Origin: Clostridia bacterium | GTDB lineage: Bacteria; Bacillota; Clostridia; Oscillospirales; CAG-382 | Assembly (NCBI GenBank): GCA_017399965.1 | Contig: JAFQAP010000004.1 | Coordinates: 1-64,000 of the forward strand | Length of the DNA: 64,000 nucleotides | Reading direction: 5' to 3' | Shown here: positions 54,140 to 62,916 of the stretch, one piece after another | Layout of the letters: each line of letters starts with the position of its first letter | Position numbering within the stretch: the stretch's first letter is position 1 | Translations under genes and position numbers: made by a program | Notes under the pieces: model-generated | Seen by the model: the letters and a program-made list of their open reading frames with translations, nothing else | What the model was told of the DNA's origin: nothing | The model's database searches: none

Positions 54140-55342
54140 TTACTCCTTTGAAACAATTTTAAAGCCTTCGTTTTTAAGCGCTTCGATGATCTGCTGAACG
54201 TGATCGTAATCGCGGGTCTCCATAACGATACGCAGATAACAGCCGTTAATGCTTTCGGTGTTTCCGTTGCGCTCGTGATGTACGCTTGTTACGTTGCCTC
54301 CGCAATCCGCAATAATTCGGGAAACGTCCTTAAGCTGACCGGGCTTGTCCACAAGTTCGATAAGAAGACTTGAGCTTCTGCCGGACTTCATAAGACCGCG
54401 TTCTATTACACGGGAAAGACTGGTAACATCAATATTACCGCCGGAAACAACGCTTACTACCTTTTTGCCCTCTGTGGGGAATTTATTGAACATAGCAGCT
54501 GCCACGGAAACAGCTCCGGCTCCTTCCGCGATCATCTTTTGCTTTTCTATCAAAGCAAGAATAGCGGAGGAAATTTCATCCTCAGTAACAAGGGCGATAT
54601 CGTCTACATATTTGCTGACCATATCAAATGTATTGTCGCCGGGACGCTTTACGGCGATACCGTCTGCAATGGTGGAAACAGAAGGTAAAGTCTGTATAGT
54701 ACCGCTGTTTACGGAATTATACATGCTTGCAGCGCCCGCTGCCTGAACGCCGTAGACTTTTATACGCGGATTAATGGATTTTATGGCGTAAGCAACACCG
54801 GAAATAAGTCCGCCGCCGCCGATAGGAACGATAACAGCGTCGATATTATCCATATCATTTACTATCTCAAGACCTATAGTGCCCTGGCCCGCTATAACGT
54901 TCTCATCATCAAAGGGGTGAACAAAGGTCAGTCCCAATTCATCCTTCAGAGACATTGCTTTATTGTAAGCATCATCATAACATCCTTCAACAAGACATAT
55001 CTTTGCACCGTAGTTCTTGGTAGCCTCGATCTTGGAAATGGGAGCGTTATCGGGAAGGCAGATAAGAGAAGAAATGCCGCATTTTGAAGCCGCGAGAGCA
55101 ACGCCCTGTGCGTGGTTTCCCGCAGAGCAAGCAATAACTCCCTTTGCCTTCTCTTCATCGGAAAGCATTGCTATTTTATAGCCGGAGCCTCTGAGTTTAA
55201 AAGAACCTGTATTCTGCAGGTTCTCAGGTTTAAAATACAGATCGGACTGAGGTGCTATACCGTATGCCTTTGCCAGAGGGGTGGGACGTATGATTTTTTT
55301 AAGCACTGTTGATGCGTGAAATATTTTGTCGATAGTAAGCAT
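54140..55342 (-). CDS. ilvA: Threonine ammonia-lyase with C-terminal ACT domain
   Basis: The 400-residue PLP enzyme has the PLP lysine in NTGSFKLRGSGYK, the phosphate loop GGGGLISG and SAGNHAQGVA, then a C-terminal ACT domain (VDKPGQLKDVSRIIADCGGNV). The length corresponds to the class with one ACT-like domain, which may respond to amino acids. It makes 2-oxobutyrate for isoleucine, the first step here. It is the first gene of the operon ilvA-ridA-leuACDB-ilvBNCD; a leader terminator lies upstream. Confidence 0.95.
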   Translation of the reverse strand: MLTIDKIFHASTVLKKIIRPTPLAKAYGIAPQSDLYFKPENLQNTGSFKLRGSGYKIAMLSDEEKAKGVIACSAGNHAQGVALAASKCGISSLICLPDNAPISKIEATKNYGAKICLVEGCYDDAYNKAMSLKDELGLTFVHPFDDENVIAGQGTIGLEIVNDMDNIDAVIVPIGGGGLISGVAYAIKSINPRIKVYGVQAAGAASMYNSVNSGTIQTLPSVSTIADGIAVKRPGDNTFDMVSKYVDDIALVTEDEISSAILALIEKQKMIAEGAGAVSVAAAMFNKFPTEGKKVVSVVSGGNIDVTSLSRVIERGLMKSGRSSSLLIELVDKPGQLKDVSRIIADCGGNVTSVHHERNGNTESINGCYLRIVMETRDYDHVQQIIEALKNEGFKIVSKE

Positions 55343-55380
55343 ATCTTTAAAATTCCCTTTCGTGCAGAATTCTCAAATCA

Positions 55381-55417
55381 TAAAAAACGCCCTCTCTCTA
55401 AATGCAAAGAGAGAGGG
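55381..55417 (-). terminator. Intrinsic terminator in the leader of the ilvA operon
   Basis: On the reverse strand CCCTCTCTCT, loop TTGCATTT, AGAGAGAGGG, CG and TTTTTT. It lies between the promoter (55499-55527) and the ilvA start, which is the place for attenuation. A 6-codon frame with Val, Leu, Thr and Val codons lies about 30 nt ahead of it, but lacks a clear ribosome site. No T-box motif seen. Confidence 0.85.
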
Positions 55418-55498
55418 AGCTGATAATTAATAAACAGTCAATACCATTCTGTTTGCCGTGAAAAAACTAAAAAGTTCTGCATTATATAGTATTGAAGA

Positions 55499-55527
55499 AT
55501 TATACCACTAAACAAAAAAAGTGTCAA
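55499..55527 (-). promoter_or_regulatory. Consensus promoter of the ilvA-leu-ilv operon
   Basis: On the reverse strand TTGACA (55522-55527), 17 bp, TATAAT (55499-55504). About 150 nt of leader separate it from ilvA. Confidence 0.88.
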
Positions 55528-55573
55528 GTAAAAAAATGAATATAATATGCTGTTTTTTTGAAAAAATATTCAG

Positions 55574-56593
55574 TTATTTTATTACCTTTACCCAACCTTC
55601 GGGAGGAGTTACGGTGCCCATTTGAATGCCGGTAAGGGTATCGTACAGCTTCTTTATTGTATCACCCATGCCGCTATCGCCGATATTGAAATTAATATCG
55701 CGTCCGTGGTCAACGATCTTTCCTACGGGAGAGATAACTGCTGCAGTTCCGCAAAGACCGCATTCGGAAAATTCACTTATCTCCGCAAGGGTGACTTCCC
55801 TTTCCTCTACCTCCATGCCAAGATAATCCTTTGCAACCTGCAAAAGAGAACGGCGGGTAATGGAAGGAAGTATAGTTTCGGATTTCGGAGTTACCAGCTT
55901 ACCGTCTTTTGTCACGAAGATGATATTGGCACCGCCGGTTTCTTCTATATGGGTGCGGGTAGCGGAATCAAGATACACGTTTTCGTCATATCCCTGCTCG
56001 TGAGCATCAACAATAGCGTAAAGGCTCATAGCGTAGTTGAGTCCTGCTTTAATGTGTCCCGTTCCTCTGGGTGCGGCGCGGTCGAAATCGGAAATACGAA
56101 GCGTAAGAGGTCTTACACCGCCCTTGAAATAAGGTCCGACGGGAGTTGCAAATATACGGAACTGGAATTCGTTTGCGGGCTTTACACCGATAACGGCATC
56201 ATAACCAAACATATATGGACGCAGATAAAGAGAAGCGCCGGATCCGTAAGGCGGAACCCATTCTGAGTTAGCTTCAACCGTTTTTACAACAGCATCCACA
56301 AATCTTTCCTCGGGGAACACGGGCATCTTCATTCTGCGGCAGGAATCTGCCATTCGGGATGCGTTAAGATCGGGACGGAAGCAAACGATCTTTCCCTCTG
56401 CTGTGGTATATGCCTTTAGCCCTTCAAAGCAAGTTTGTGCATACTGAAGCACGCAGGCACATTCGCTCATGGTAATATTGGCATCTTCGGTAAGACAACC
56501 CTCATCCCACTCACCGTTTTTATAATTGGAAACGTAGCGCAGGTCTGTTTTTATATATCCGAATCCTATGTTGGACCAATCTATATTTTTCAT
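55574..56593 (-). CDS. ilvE: Branched-chain amino acid aminotransferase
   Basis: The 339-residue class-IV aminotransferase has the PLP lysine in GTGHIKAGLNYAMS, the conserved EETGGANIIFV and the SEILPSITRRSLLQ-type stretch (SETILPSITRRSLL). Its size fits the longer BCAT group of Bacillota. It makes isoleucine, valine and leucine from their 2-oxo acids. It lies 12 bp behind proC, so it belongs to the proline operon transcript, not to the ilvA operon next to it. Confidence 0.95.
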   Translation of the reverse strand: MKNIDWSNIGFGYIKTDLRYVSNYKNGEWDEGCLTEDANITMSECACVLQYAQTCFEGLKAYTTAEGKIVCFRPDLNASRMADSCRRMKMPVFPEERFVDAVVKTVEANSEWVPPYGSGASLYLRPYMFGYDAVIGVKPANEFQFRIFATPVGPYFKGGVRPLTLRISDFDRAAPRGTGHIKAGLNYAMSLYAIVDAHEQGYDENVYLDSATRTHIEETGGANIIFVTKDGKLVTPKSETILPSITRRSLLQVAKDYLGMEVEEREVTLAEISEFSECGLCGTAAVISPVGKIVDHGRDINFNIGDSGMGDTIKKLYDTLTGIQMGTVTPPEGWVKVIK

Positions 56594-56605
56594 TTTTGTA
56601 ACTCC

Positions 56606-57397
56606 TCAGTTGTTTTTTCCCAATTCTTTGTTTTTCTCATTTGCAGCAATGATGCAATCCACCACAGCGCCTCTGAAGCCCTCCTGCTCCAGTACTCTTA
56701 CCCCCGCTATAGTACTGCCGCCGGGAGAGCACACGTTGTCCTTTAATTTAGAAGGATGCTCGCCTGTAGATAAAACCATTTCAGCCGCACCGATAAGCAC
56801 GTTTGCCGCGTACTCGATAGCTTTACTTCTGGGAACACCGCAGGAAACCGCGCCGTCCGCAAGAGCATCTATAAACATATAAGCATATGCGGGACCGCAT
56901 CCGGTCAAGGAAGTGGCGGCATCAAAAAGATTTTCGGGCAGTTTATCAAGCTTACCGGCGTGGCTGAGATCGGATACAAAATCCTTTAATTTTTCCTCCG
57001 AAACCAATGCATTTCCGCAATACAGAACTATACCCTTTCCCAACAGCACGGGAGTATTGGGCATTATACGGATAACGGGCAGTTGTACGCCTGCCATTTC
57101 ACATATTTTTTCGGTGGTAAGACCTGCCGCCATTGTTATGAGAACGGGCTTTTTTTCTTTAATTATATGAGAAATTCCCCCAAGCATATCCCCCATCATC
57201 TGAGGTTTTACGCAAAGGAATATGTTTTCGCACTCACGGGCTATAGTTTCGATATCCGTATATTTACAGCCGATGCTTTCGGCAACACTTTTTGCTTTTC
57301 CCGTACGGTCGGTAACTGCGAAATCCGTAGTAACCTTTGAAAGAGCGAAAGCCACCGCGCTTCCCATATTACCGCAGCCGATAAATCCGTATTTCAT
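56606..57397 (-). CDS. proC: Pyrroline-5-carboxylate reductase
   Basis: The 263-residue product has the N-terminal NAD(P)H loop GFIGCGNMGSA, RIMPNTPVLLG and the C-terminal signature PGGSTIAGVRVLEQEGFRG. It carries out the last step of proline synthesis. It follows proA by 10 bp and precedes ilvE. Confidence 0.96.
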   Translation of the reverse strand: MKYGFIGCGNMGSAVAFALSKVTTDFAVTDRTGKAKSVAESIGCKYTDIETIARECENIFLCVKPQMMGDMLGGISHIIKEKKPVLITMAAGLTTEKICEMAGVQLPVIRIMPNTPVLLGKGIVLYCGNALVSEEKLKDFVSDLSHAGKLDKLPENLFDAATSLTGCGPAYAYMFIDALADGAVSCGVPRSKAIEYAANVLIGAAEMVLSTGEHPSKLKDNVCSPGGSTIAGVRVLEQEGFRGAVVDCIIAANEKNKELGKNN

Positions 57398-57407
57398 ACT
57401 TTACTCC

Positions 57408-58658
57408 TTATCTTATGTGTCCGTTTCCGCTGATAACGTATTTATATGTGGTAAGCTCCTTAAGCCCCATAGGACCTCTTGCATGAAGCTTTTGGGTGGA
57501 AATACCCATTTCACATCCCAAACCGAATTCACCGCCATCGGTAAAACGTGTGGAAGCGTTTACGTAAACCGCCGCGCTGTCAACGGAATTTACAAATAAG
57601 CTCTTTGCATTCTCATCCTCAGAAACAATAGCTTCGCTGTGTCCCGTGGAATGAGCGGATATATGTTCAACAGCTTCTTTTGTGTTTTTTACCACTTTGA
57701 CAGCCAGAATGTAATCCAAAAACTCGGTGTCAAAATCGTTTTCACCGGCAGGAATGCCGTTTATTATACTTATGGCCTTTTCGTCAAGTCTTAATTCCAC
57801 GGGAGCAAGCCCCTTATTTTTTCTGTCATCGACCAAAATTTTGCGCAAACGGGGCAAAAACTCGGGTGCTATATCCTCGTCCACCAACAAGACCTCCATT
57901 GCGTTACAAACACTGGGACGGCTCGTTTTTGCGTTTTCGACTATCTTTAATGCCTTGTTAATATCGGCGGTTTTTTCGACATATATATGGCATATTCCCG
58001 TACCTGTGGCTATGCAGGGAACGGTTGCCCGGCGTACGCAGGCGTTAATAAGCCCTGCACCGCCTCTGGGAATAAGCATATCAACGTATCCGTTGGCTGT
58101 CATAAGAGCGTTTGCGCTTTCTCTCGACGGGTCGGAAACCAGGTTGACCGCACTTTCGGTTACCCCTGCTTTTGCAAGACCTTTTTTCAAAGCGTCTACT
58201 ATCGCTTTTGCGGAATTGAATGCTTCTTTACCGGAGCGTAGAATACATACGTTTCCGCTTTTTAAAGCAAGCGCTGCCGCATCGCTTGTAACGTTGGGAC
58301 GGCTTTCGTATATAATGGCTATAACGCCTACGGGAACGGAAACCTTTTGTATCTGAAGTCCGTCCTTACGTGTATAAGTATCAAGAATATGTCCCACTGG
58401 ATCGGGAAGCAAAGCTACCTCTTCTATACCCTTTGCCATTGCGTCTATACGGGAATTATCCAGCATAAGACGGTCTATCATAACCTTGGGTATATTCCCT
58501 TCGGCGGCTTTAATATCCGTTTCGTTTGCAGAAAGGATTTCACCCGCATTTTCACGCAAAGCCCGTGCCATTTCCAAGAGGGCGTTGTTTTTTTGCTGTT
58601 CGGTCAAAGCGGAAACAAAAGGCTTTGCTTCCTTTGCCGAAATGAATAAATCTAACAT
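57408..58658 (-). CDS. proA: Gamma-glutamyl phosphate reductase
   Basis: The 416-residue aldehyde-dehydrogenase-fold enzyme has the catalytic Cys in [15 protein letters not shown] and the signature [17 protein letters not shown]. It reduces glutamyl phosphate to glutamate semialdehyde. Its ATG overlaps the stop of proB (TAATG), which keeps the two interacting enzymes in step. Confidence 0.96.
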   Translation of the reverse strand: MLDLFISAKEAKPFVSALTEQQKNNALLEMARALRENAGEILSANETDIKAAEGNIPKVMIDRLMLDNSRIDAMAKGIEEVALLPDPVGHILDTYTRKDGLQIQKVSVPVGVIAIIYESRPNVTSDAAALALKSGNVCILRSGKEAFNSAKAIVDALKKGLAKAGVTESAVNLVSDPSRESANALMTANGYVDMLIPRGGAGLINACVRRATVPCIATGTGICHIYVEKTADINKALKIVENAKTSRPSVCNAMEVLLVDEDIAPEFLPRLRKILVDDRKNKGLAPVELRLDEKAISIINGIPAGENDFDTEFLDYILAVKVVKNTKEAVEHISAHSTGHSEAIVSEDENAKSLFVNSVDSAAVYVNASTRFTDGGEFGLGCEMGISTQKLHARGPMGLKELTTYKYVISGNGHIR

Positions 58659-59425
58659 TATTTTTTCTCCGTAAAAGTGGTGCCGACGGTTTTTCCGTCT
58701 AAAATATCGTACAGGATCTCAGGATGGTTACCGTTTGTAATTATCATTTCACAGCCGCATTCCATGCAAATCTTCGCCGCCTGAAGCTTGGTTACCATAC
58801 CGCCGGTGCCTTGACCGGAAGCGGTTCCTCCCGCAAGAGCGCAAAGCTCTTCGTTTATTTCGTAAACGAAAGGTATTAACTTTGCTTCGGGATCAGTATG
58901 AGGATCGGCAGTATATAATCCATCTATATCGGATAACAGTATTAGCTTATCCGCCTTGACAGAGCAAGCTACTATTGCAGCCAAAGTATCGTTATCGCCG
59001 ATAACAATCTCCTCGGTCGCCACGGTGTCGTTTTCGTTTATAACGGGTATTGCGTTAAGCTCAAGAAGTCTTTCCAAAGTAGTATTGAAATTATTGTGTC
59101 TTGTTTCGTTTTTGACATCTTCTCCCGTTATAAGAAGCTGTGCAACGGTGTGGTGATATTGGCTGAATATTCTGTCGTACGTATACATAAGCTCACATTG
59201 ACCGACAGCTGCCGCCGCCTGCTTTGTGGGAATATCAGAAGGACGGGAGGAAAGTCCCAATTTACCAACGCCCATTCCGATAGCGCCTGAAGACACAAGT
59301 ATTACTTTATTGCCGGCATTTTTCATATCGCTTATTATTTTGCACATTTCTTCTACGCGGCGTATGTTAAGATGTCCCGTGGGATGAGCCAGGGTACTGG
59401 TTCCTATTTTAATAACTATTCGCAT
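58658..59425 (-). CDS. proB: Glutamate 5-kinase without PUA domain
   Basis: The 255-residue amino-acid kinase has [29 protein letters not shown] and the nucleotide loop near [10 protein letters not shown]. It ends without the C-terminal PUA domain that many bacterial glutamate 5-kinases carry; shorter forms are known. It phosphorylates glutamate, the controlled first step of proline synthesis. The ATG at 59425 is chosen: the promoter start point lies near 59451, so the earlier in-frame ATG at 59455 would be upstream of or at the transcript end. Confidence 0.94.
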   Translation of the reverse strand: MRIVIKIGTSTLAHPTGHLNIRRVEEMCKIISDMKNAGNKVILVSSGAIGMGVGKLGLSSRPSDIPTKQAAAAVGQCELMYTYDRIFSQYHHTVAQLLITGEDVKNETRHNNFNTTLERLLELNAIPVINENDTVATEEIVIGDNDTLAAIVACSVKADKLILLSDIDGLYTADPHTDPEAKLIPFVYEINEELCALAGGTASGQGTGGMVTKLQAAKICMECGCEMIITNGNHPEILYDILDGKTVGTTFTEKK

Positions 59426-59458
59426 AATATTTCCGTCCGTTGAATAATTTTTCATCTT

Positions 59459-59487
59459 ATTATATTTCTTATGCAGAAAAAAATCAA
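59459..59487 (-). promoter_or_regulatory. Promoter of proBAC-ilvE
   Basis: On the reverse strand TTGATT (59482-59487), 17 bp, TATAAT (59459-59464). Confidence 0.75.
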
Positions 59488-59560
59488 GATGTTAAATCCA
59501 CTTTATTTACAGTTTTTTAAAAATATTATTGTATAAAACCACAATAATGTTATTTCGGTA

Positions 59561-59589
59561 TTGACTTTAGCGCACTAAAGTGTTAAAAT
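59561..59589 (+). promoter_or_regulatory. Promoter with HisR-type operator ahead of the histidine operon
   Basis: TTGACT (59561-59566), 17 bp, TAAAAT (59584-59589). A dyad CTTTAG-CGCA-CTAAAG (59565-59580) overlaps the -35 and fills the spacer, so a bound repressor would block polymerase. CTAG-like half-sites suit the TrpR-family regulator encoded first in the operon. Confidence 0.75.
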
Positions 59590-59621
59590 AGCAAAAAATC
59601 TTTTTTAAGGTGTGAAGCATA

Positions 59622-59921
59622 ATGAAATCAATGCATGATCAAGAAACAAAAGCTTTATATAATGCCATACTTTCTTTAAAGACAACCGAAGAGTGCGAAA
59701 AGTTTTTTAAGGATATTTGCACCATAAAAGAGCTTGAAGCACTTTCGCTCAGATTTCTTGTGGCACAACAGCTTGATAAAGGTAAAAATTATAATGACGT
59801 TTCACGGGATACCGGCGCAAGCTCCGCAACCATAAGCAGAGTAAATAAATGCCTTAATTACAGCGACGGATACCGTATCGTACTTGACAGACTTAAAGAA
59901 AGCGGAGATGAGATATTATGA
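59622..59921 (+). CDS. hisR: TrpR-family regulator YerC/HisR of histidine genes
   Basis: The 99-residue all-helical protein matches the YerC/YecD branch of the TrpR family: EECEKFFKDICTIKELEALSLRFLVA, then the helix-turn-helix DVSRDTGASSATISRVNKCL. Family knowledge: members next to his genes in Bacillota repress histidine synthesis and are called HisR. Evidence here is position (first gene of the his operon), the dyad in its own promoter, and ATGA overlap with hisZ. Histidine as co-repressor is inferred. AAGGTG lies 9 nt before the ATG. Confidence 0.88.
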   Translation: MKSMHDQETKALYNAILSLKTTEECEKFFKDICTIKELEALSLRFLVAQQLDKGKNYNDVSRDTGASSATISRVNKCLNYSDGYRIVLDRLKESGDEIL

Positions 59922-61024
59922 TGCGCCGTGACGAAAAAGCGGTTTTCGCTTTAAGAGAATTATTTGAAAAATACGGATATACCCGTTATAAAATGAGCAG
60001 ATTTGAGGAATACGATCTTTACGTTGCAAACAAAGATTTTCTTATTTCCGATGAGGTCATTACATTTACGGACAGAAGCGGACGGTTGCTTGCAATGAAA
60101 CCGGACGTTACCCTTTCCATTATAAAAAATGCTCCCGACGTAAGCGGCGAAGTTCAAAAGGTATACTACAACGAAAACGTATACCGTGTCAGCGGCGGAA
60201 CTCATTCCTTCTGCGAAATTATGCAGACAGGACTCGAGTGTATCGGGGATTTGAACGATTACGAAATTTCCGAAGTGGTTTTGCTGGCGGCGCAAAGCTT
60301 ATGGAAAATTTCTAAAGATTTTATACTCGATATTTCACATATGGGGCTTATAAGCTCTGTTTTGGAAAACTGCACGCTTTCAAAAAAAGATAAAGATAAA
60401 GTAGTTAAATGCCTGCAAAGCAAAAACGCCCACGAGCTTGCTTCCCTTTGCAAAGCTTTGGAGCTTGATGAACAAAAAACAAACAAGCTCAATTCCCTTG
60501 TGGTCTGTGCCGGCGCTCCCAAAAAGGTGTATAAAGCCTTGCTTCAAGTTCTTACGGAAGAAAACGAGATATCCGCACTTAACGAGCTGTTTTCAATTTG
60601 CGAGCTTCTTGAAAGCTGGGGTTATGAGGGAAAGATAAATGTTGATCTTTCCGTCGGTAACGATCTTAAATATTACAGCGGTGTGGTTTTCAAAGGCTAT
60701 ATTGAAGGTATACCCGCAAGTATTTTGTCGGGCGGACAGTACGATAAACTGCTTAAGAAAATGGGAAGAAAAAGCAAAGCAATAGGCTTTGCGGTATACA
60801 CAGATCTTTTAAGCAGACAGGACACCGCAGATGCTTTTCCCGTGATAGACAACGTGATACTGCGATGCGATGACACCGATACTCACGCACTTATAAAGTT
60901 CATAAAATCACTTCCCGAAGAGGAAAAATTATTGGTAACCGCTTCCCTACCCGAAGGAAAAAGGTGGAAACGGTTATACAGGGCAGAGAACGGAGTTGTG
61001 AAATTAATTGAAGAAAACAGTTAA
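59918..61024 (+). CDS. hisZ: ATP phosphoribosyltransferase regulatory subunit
   Basis: The 368-residue product looks like a class-II histidyl-tRNA synthetase core without the anticodon domain: FEKYGYTRYKMSRFEEYDLY, TFTDRSGRLLAMKPDVTLSI (motif 2 region) and DLSVGNDLKYYSGVVFKGY with SGGQYDKLLKKMG. HisZ lacks charging activity; it forms a complex with the short HisG and gives histidine feedback control. The two are coupled by a 17-base overlap. Its start ATGATG overlaps the regulator stop. Confidence 0.93.
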   Translation: MMRRDEKAVFALRELFEKYGYTRYKMSRFEEYDLYVANKDFLISDEVITFTDRSGRLLAMKPDVTLSIIKNAPDVSGEVQKVYYNENVYRVSGGTHSFCEIMQTGLECIGDLNDYEISEVVLLAAQSLWKISKDFILDISHMGLISSVLENCTLSKKDKDKVVKCLQSKNAHELASLCKALELDEQKTNKLNSLVVCAGAPKKVYKALLQVLTEENEISALNELFSICELLESWGYEGKINVDLSVGNDLKYYSGVVFKGYIEGIPASILSGGQYDKLLKKMGRKSKAIGFAVYTDLLSRQDTADAFPVIDNVILRCDDTDTHALIKFIKSLPEEEKLLVTASLPEGKRWKRLYRAENGVVKLIEENS

Positions 61025-61643
61025 CATAGCATTGCCCAAAGGAAGACTGGGCGAAAAAGTTTATAATATGTTTAAAGCCGCAGGATACGAGTGTCCCTCT
61101 ATTGAGGAAGCGAACAGAAAGCTTATCTTTGAAAACGAGGAAAAGTGTATACGCTATTTTTGGGTGAAGCCTTCCGACGTTTCTATATACGTTGAAAGAG
61201 GTGCCGCGGATATCGGTGTTGCGGGCAAGGACATTATTCTTGAATACAGACCCGATGTTTACGAGCTGTTGGACCTTAATATAGGAAAATGCAGGATGGC
61301 GGTTGCCGCAAAAAAAGATTTTTCCGATTCAAAGGCATCCACTTTACGAGTGGCAACGAAATTCCCCTATATCGCTCAGTGCTTTTACGATAAAAAGTGC
61401 CGTGACATCGATATTATAAACCTTAACGGTTCTATTGAGCTTGCGCCGATTCTCAATCTTTCCGACGTTATCGTGGATATTGTTGAAACAGGCAGTACCT
61501 TGAGAGAAAATGATCTCGAGGTTATAGAAGACGTAGTCCCCATCAGCGCAAGACTGATAGTAAATAAAGTAAGCTACAAGTTTAAAAACGATGAAATTGA
61601 CGCCATTGTATCCGAAATGGCAAAGCAGGTGGAAAATAAATGA
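61008..61643 (+). CDS. hisG: ATP phosphoribosyltransferase, short catalytic form
   Basis: The 211-residue product is the short HisG, which lacks the C-terminal regulatory domain and needs HisZ. Family blocks are IALPKGRLGEKVYNMF at the start, ERGAADIGVAGKD and DIVETGSTLRENDLEV. It starts histidine synthesis from ATP and PRPP. The start is TTG inside the end of hisZ, with GGAG about 13 nt upstream. Confidence 0.96.
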   Translation: MKKTVNIALPKGRLGEKVYNMFKAAGYECPSIEEANRKLIFENEEKCIRYFWVKPSDVSIYVERGAADIGVAGKDIILEYRPDVYELLDLNIGKCRMAVAAKKDFSDSKASTLRVATKFPYIAQCFYDKKCRDIDIINLNGSIELAPILNLSDVIVDIVETGSTLRENDLEVIEDVVPISARLIVNKVSYKFKNDEIDAIVSEMAKQVENK

Positions 61644-62914
61644 TACGCATATTTGAATACGGAAAAATTCCTGCAGACAAGATATTCGAACGGCAGGAAT
61701 ATATTACCGGAGTAACCGATCCGGTCAGAGAAATTATTAAAAACGTAAGAGAAAACGGAGATAAAGCTGTACTTGCATACACAGAAAAGTTCGATAAAGC
61801 CGTTCTTTCTTCTTTGGAAGTAAGCGAAGCGGAAATTGAAGAAGCCTTCGCTTCCGTTGATAAAGAATTCCTCGAAATTCTAAAAGAAGCCGCAGAAAAC
61901 ATAAGAGCATTTCACCAAAAGCAGGTTCGCAACAGCTTTGTTATAAGCGAAAAAGACGGCGTGGTGATCGGTCAGAAGGTAACGCCCATAGAAAAGGTGG
62001 GGCTTTACGTTCCCGGCGGTACAGCGGCTTATCCTTCCACCGTGCTGATGGACAGTATTCCCGCAAAGATTGCAGGATGTCCCACAATAGTTATGACCAC
62101 TCCTCCCGGTAAAGACGGTAAAGTAAACCCCGTAATTCTCGCCGCCGCAAAGACTGCGGGAGTTGACCGCATATTTAAGGTTGGCGGAGCGCAGGCAATT
62201 GCATCCCTCGCCTACGGCACCGAAACGATTCCCAAGGTGGATAAAATCGTCGGTCCCGGTAACGCATTCGTTGCAGAAGCAAAAAAACAGGTTTACGGTC
62301 AGGTTTCTATAGATATGATAGCAGGACCCAGCGAAATTCTGGTTATTGCAGATAAAAACAGCGTTCCCGCACACGTGGCGGCAGACCTGCTTTCCCAAGC
62401 AGAACACGATGCAAACGCCAGCGCTGTTTTGGTAACCGACAGCATTGAACTTGCAAAAGCAACCCAAGAGGAGATCGAAAAACAGCTTGCACTTCTTCCC
62501 AGACAGGATATAGCAAGAAGATCTGTCGATAACTACGGCAAGATAATCGTAACAGATAATTTACTTGATGCTATCGAAGTTTCCAACCGAATTGCCCCCG
62601 AACATCTTGAATTGATGGTTGATCAGCCCTTTGATATTCTTGATAAGATCACAAACGCGGGCTCGGTATTTATGGGAAGAAATTGCCCCGAAGCCTTGGG
62701 AGATTATTTTGCAGGACCTAACCACACCTTGCCTACGGGCGGTACCGCAAGGTTTTCCAGCCCTTTGTCGGTAGACGATTTCGTAAAAAAATCGCAGTTT
62801 ACCTATTATACAAAGGATGCACTCAAAAAGATCGGCAAAAAGGTAGCCTTCTTTGCAAACAAAGAAGGTCTTGATGCCCACGCAAGAAGTGTAACCATAC
62901 GCATTGAGGAATAG
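61640..62914 (+). CDS. hisD: Histidinol dehydrogenase
   Basis: The 424-residue product has the family blocks GLYVPGGTAAYPSTVLM, IVGPGNAFVAEAKKQVYG, IDMIAGPSEILVIAD, LLSQAEHDANASAVLVT (zinc-site region) and GPNHTLPTGGTARFSSPL. It oxidises histidinol to histidine in two NAD steps with one zinc. It overlaps hisG by ATGA. Confidence 0.97.
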   Translation: MIRIFEYGKIPADKIFERQEYITGVTDPVREIIKNVRENGDKAVLAYTEKFDKAVLSSLEVSEAEIEEAFASVDKEFLEILKEAAENIRAFHQKQVRNSFVISEKDGVVIGQKVTPIEKVGLYVPGGTAAYPSTVLMDSIPAKIAGCPTIVMTTPPGKDGKVNPVILAAAKTAGVDRIFKVGGAQAIASLAYGTETIPKVDKIVGPGNAFVAEAKKQVYGQVSIDMIAGPSEILVIADKNSVPAHVAADLLSQAEHDANASAVLVTDSIELAKATQEEIEKQLALLPRQDIARRSVDNYGKIIVTDNLLDAIEVSNRIAPEHLELMVDQPFDILDKITNAGSVFMGRNCPEALGDYFAGPNHTLPTGGTARFSSPLSVDDFVKKSQFTYYTKDALKKIGKKVAFFANKEGLDAHARSVTIRIEE

Positions 62915-62916
62915 TT

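Noticed and set aside
55343..55527. T-box riboswitch ahead of ilvA
   Set aside because: The leader is short (about 150 nt) and I find no T-box sequence (GGTGGNACCGCG type) or matching specifier stem on the minus strand. A plain terminator remains.
55535..55570. Terminator between ilvE and the ilvA promoter
   Set aside because: There is only an A/T stem (GAATAT with ATATTC) and T-runs; too weak to list as a feature.
59622..59921. Tryptophan repressor TrpR
   Set aside because: The helix-turn-helix belongs to the TrpR family, but the operon is histidine synthesis and no trp gene is near, so HisR/YerC fits better.
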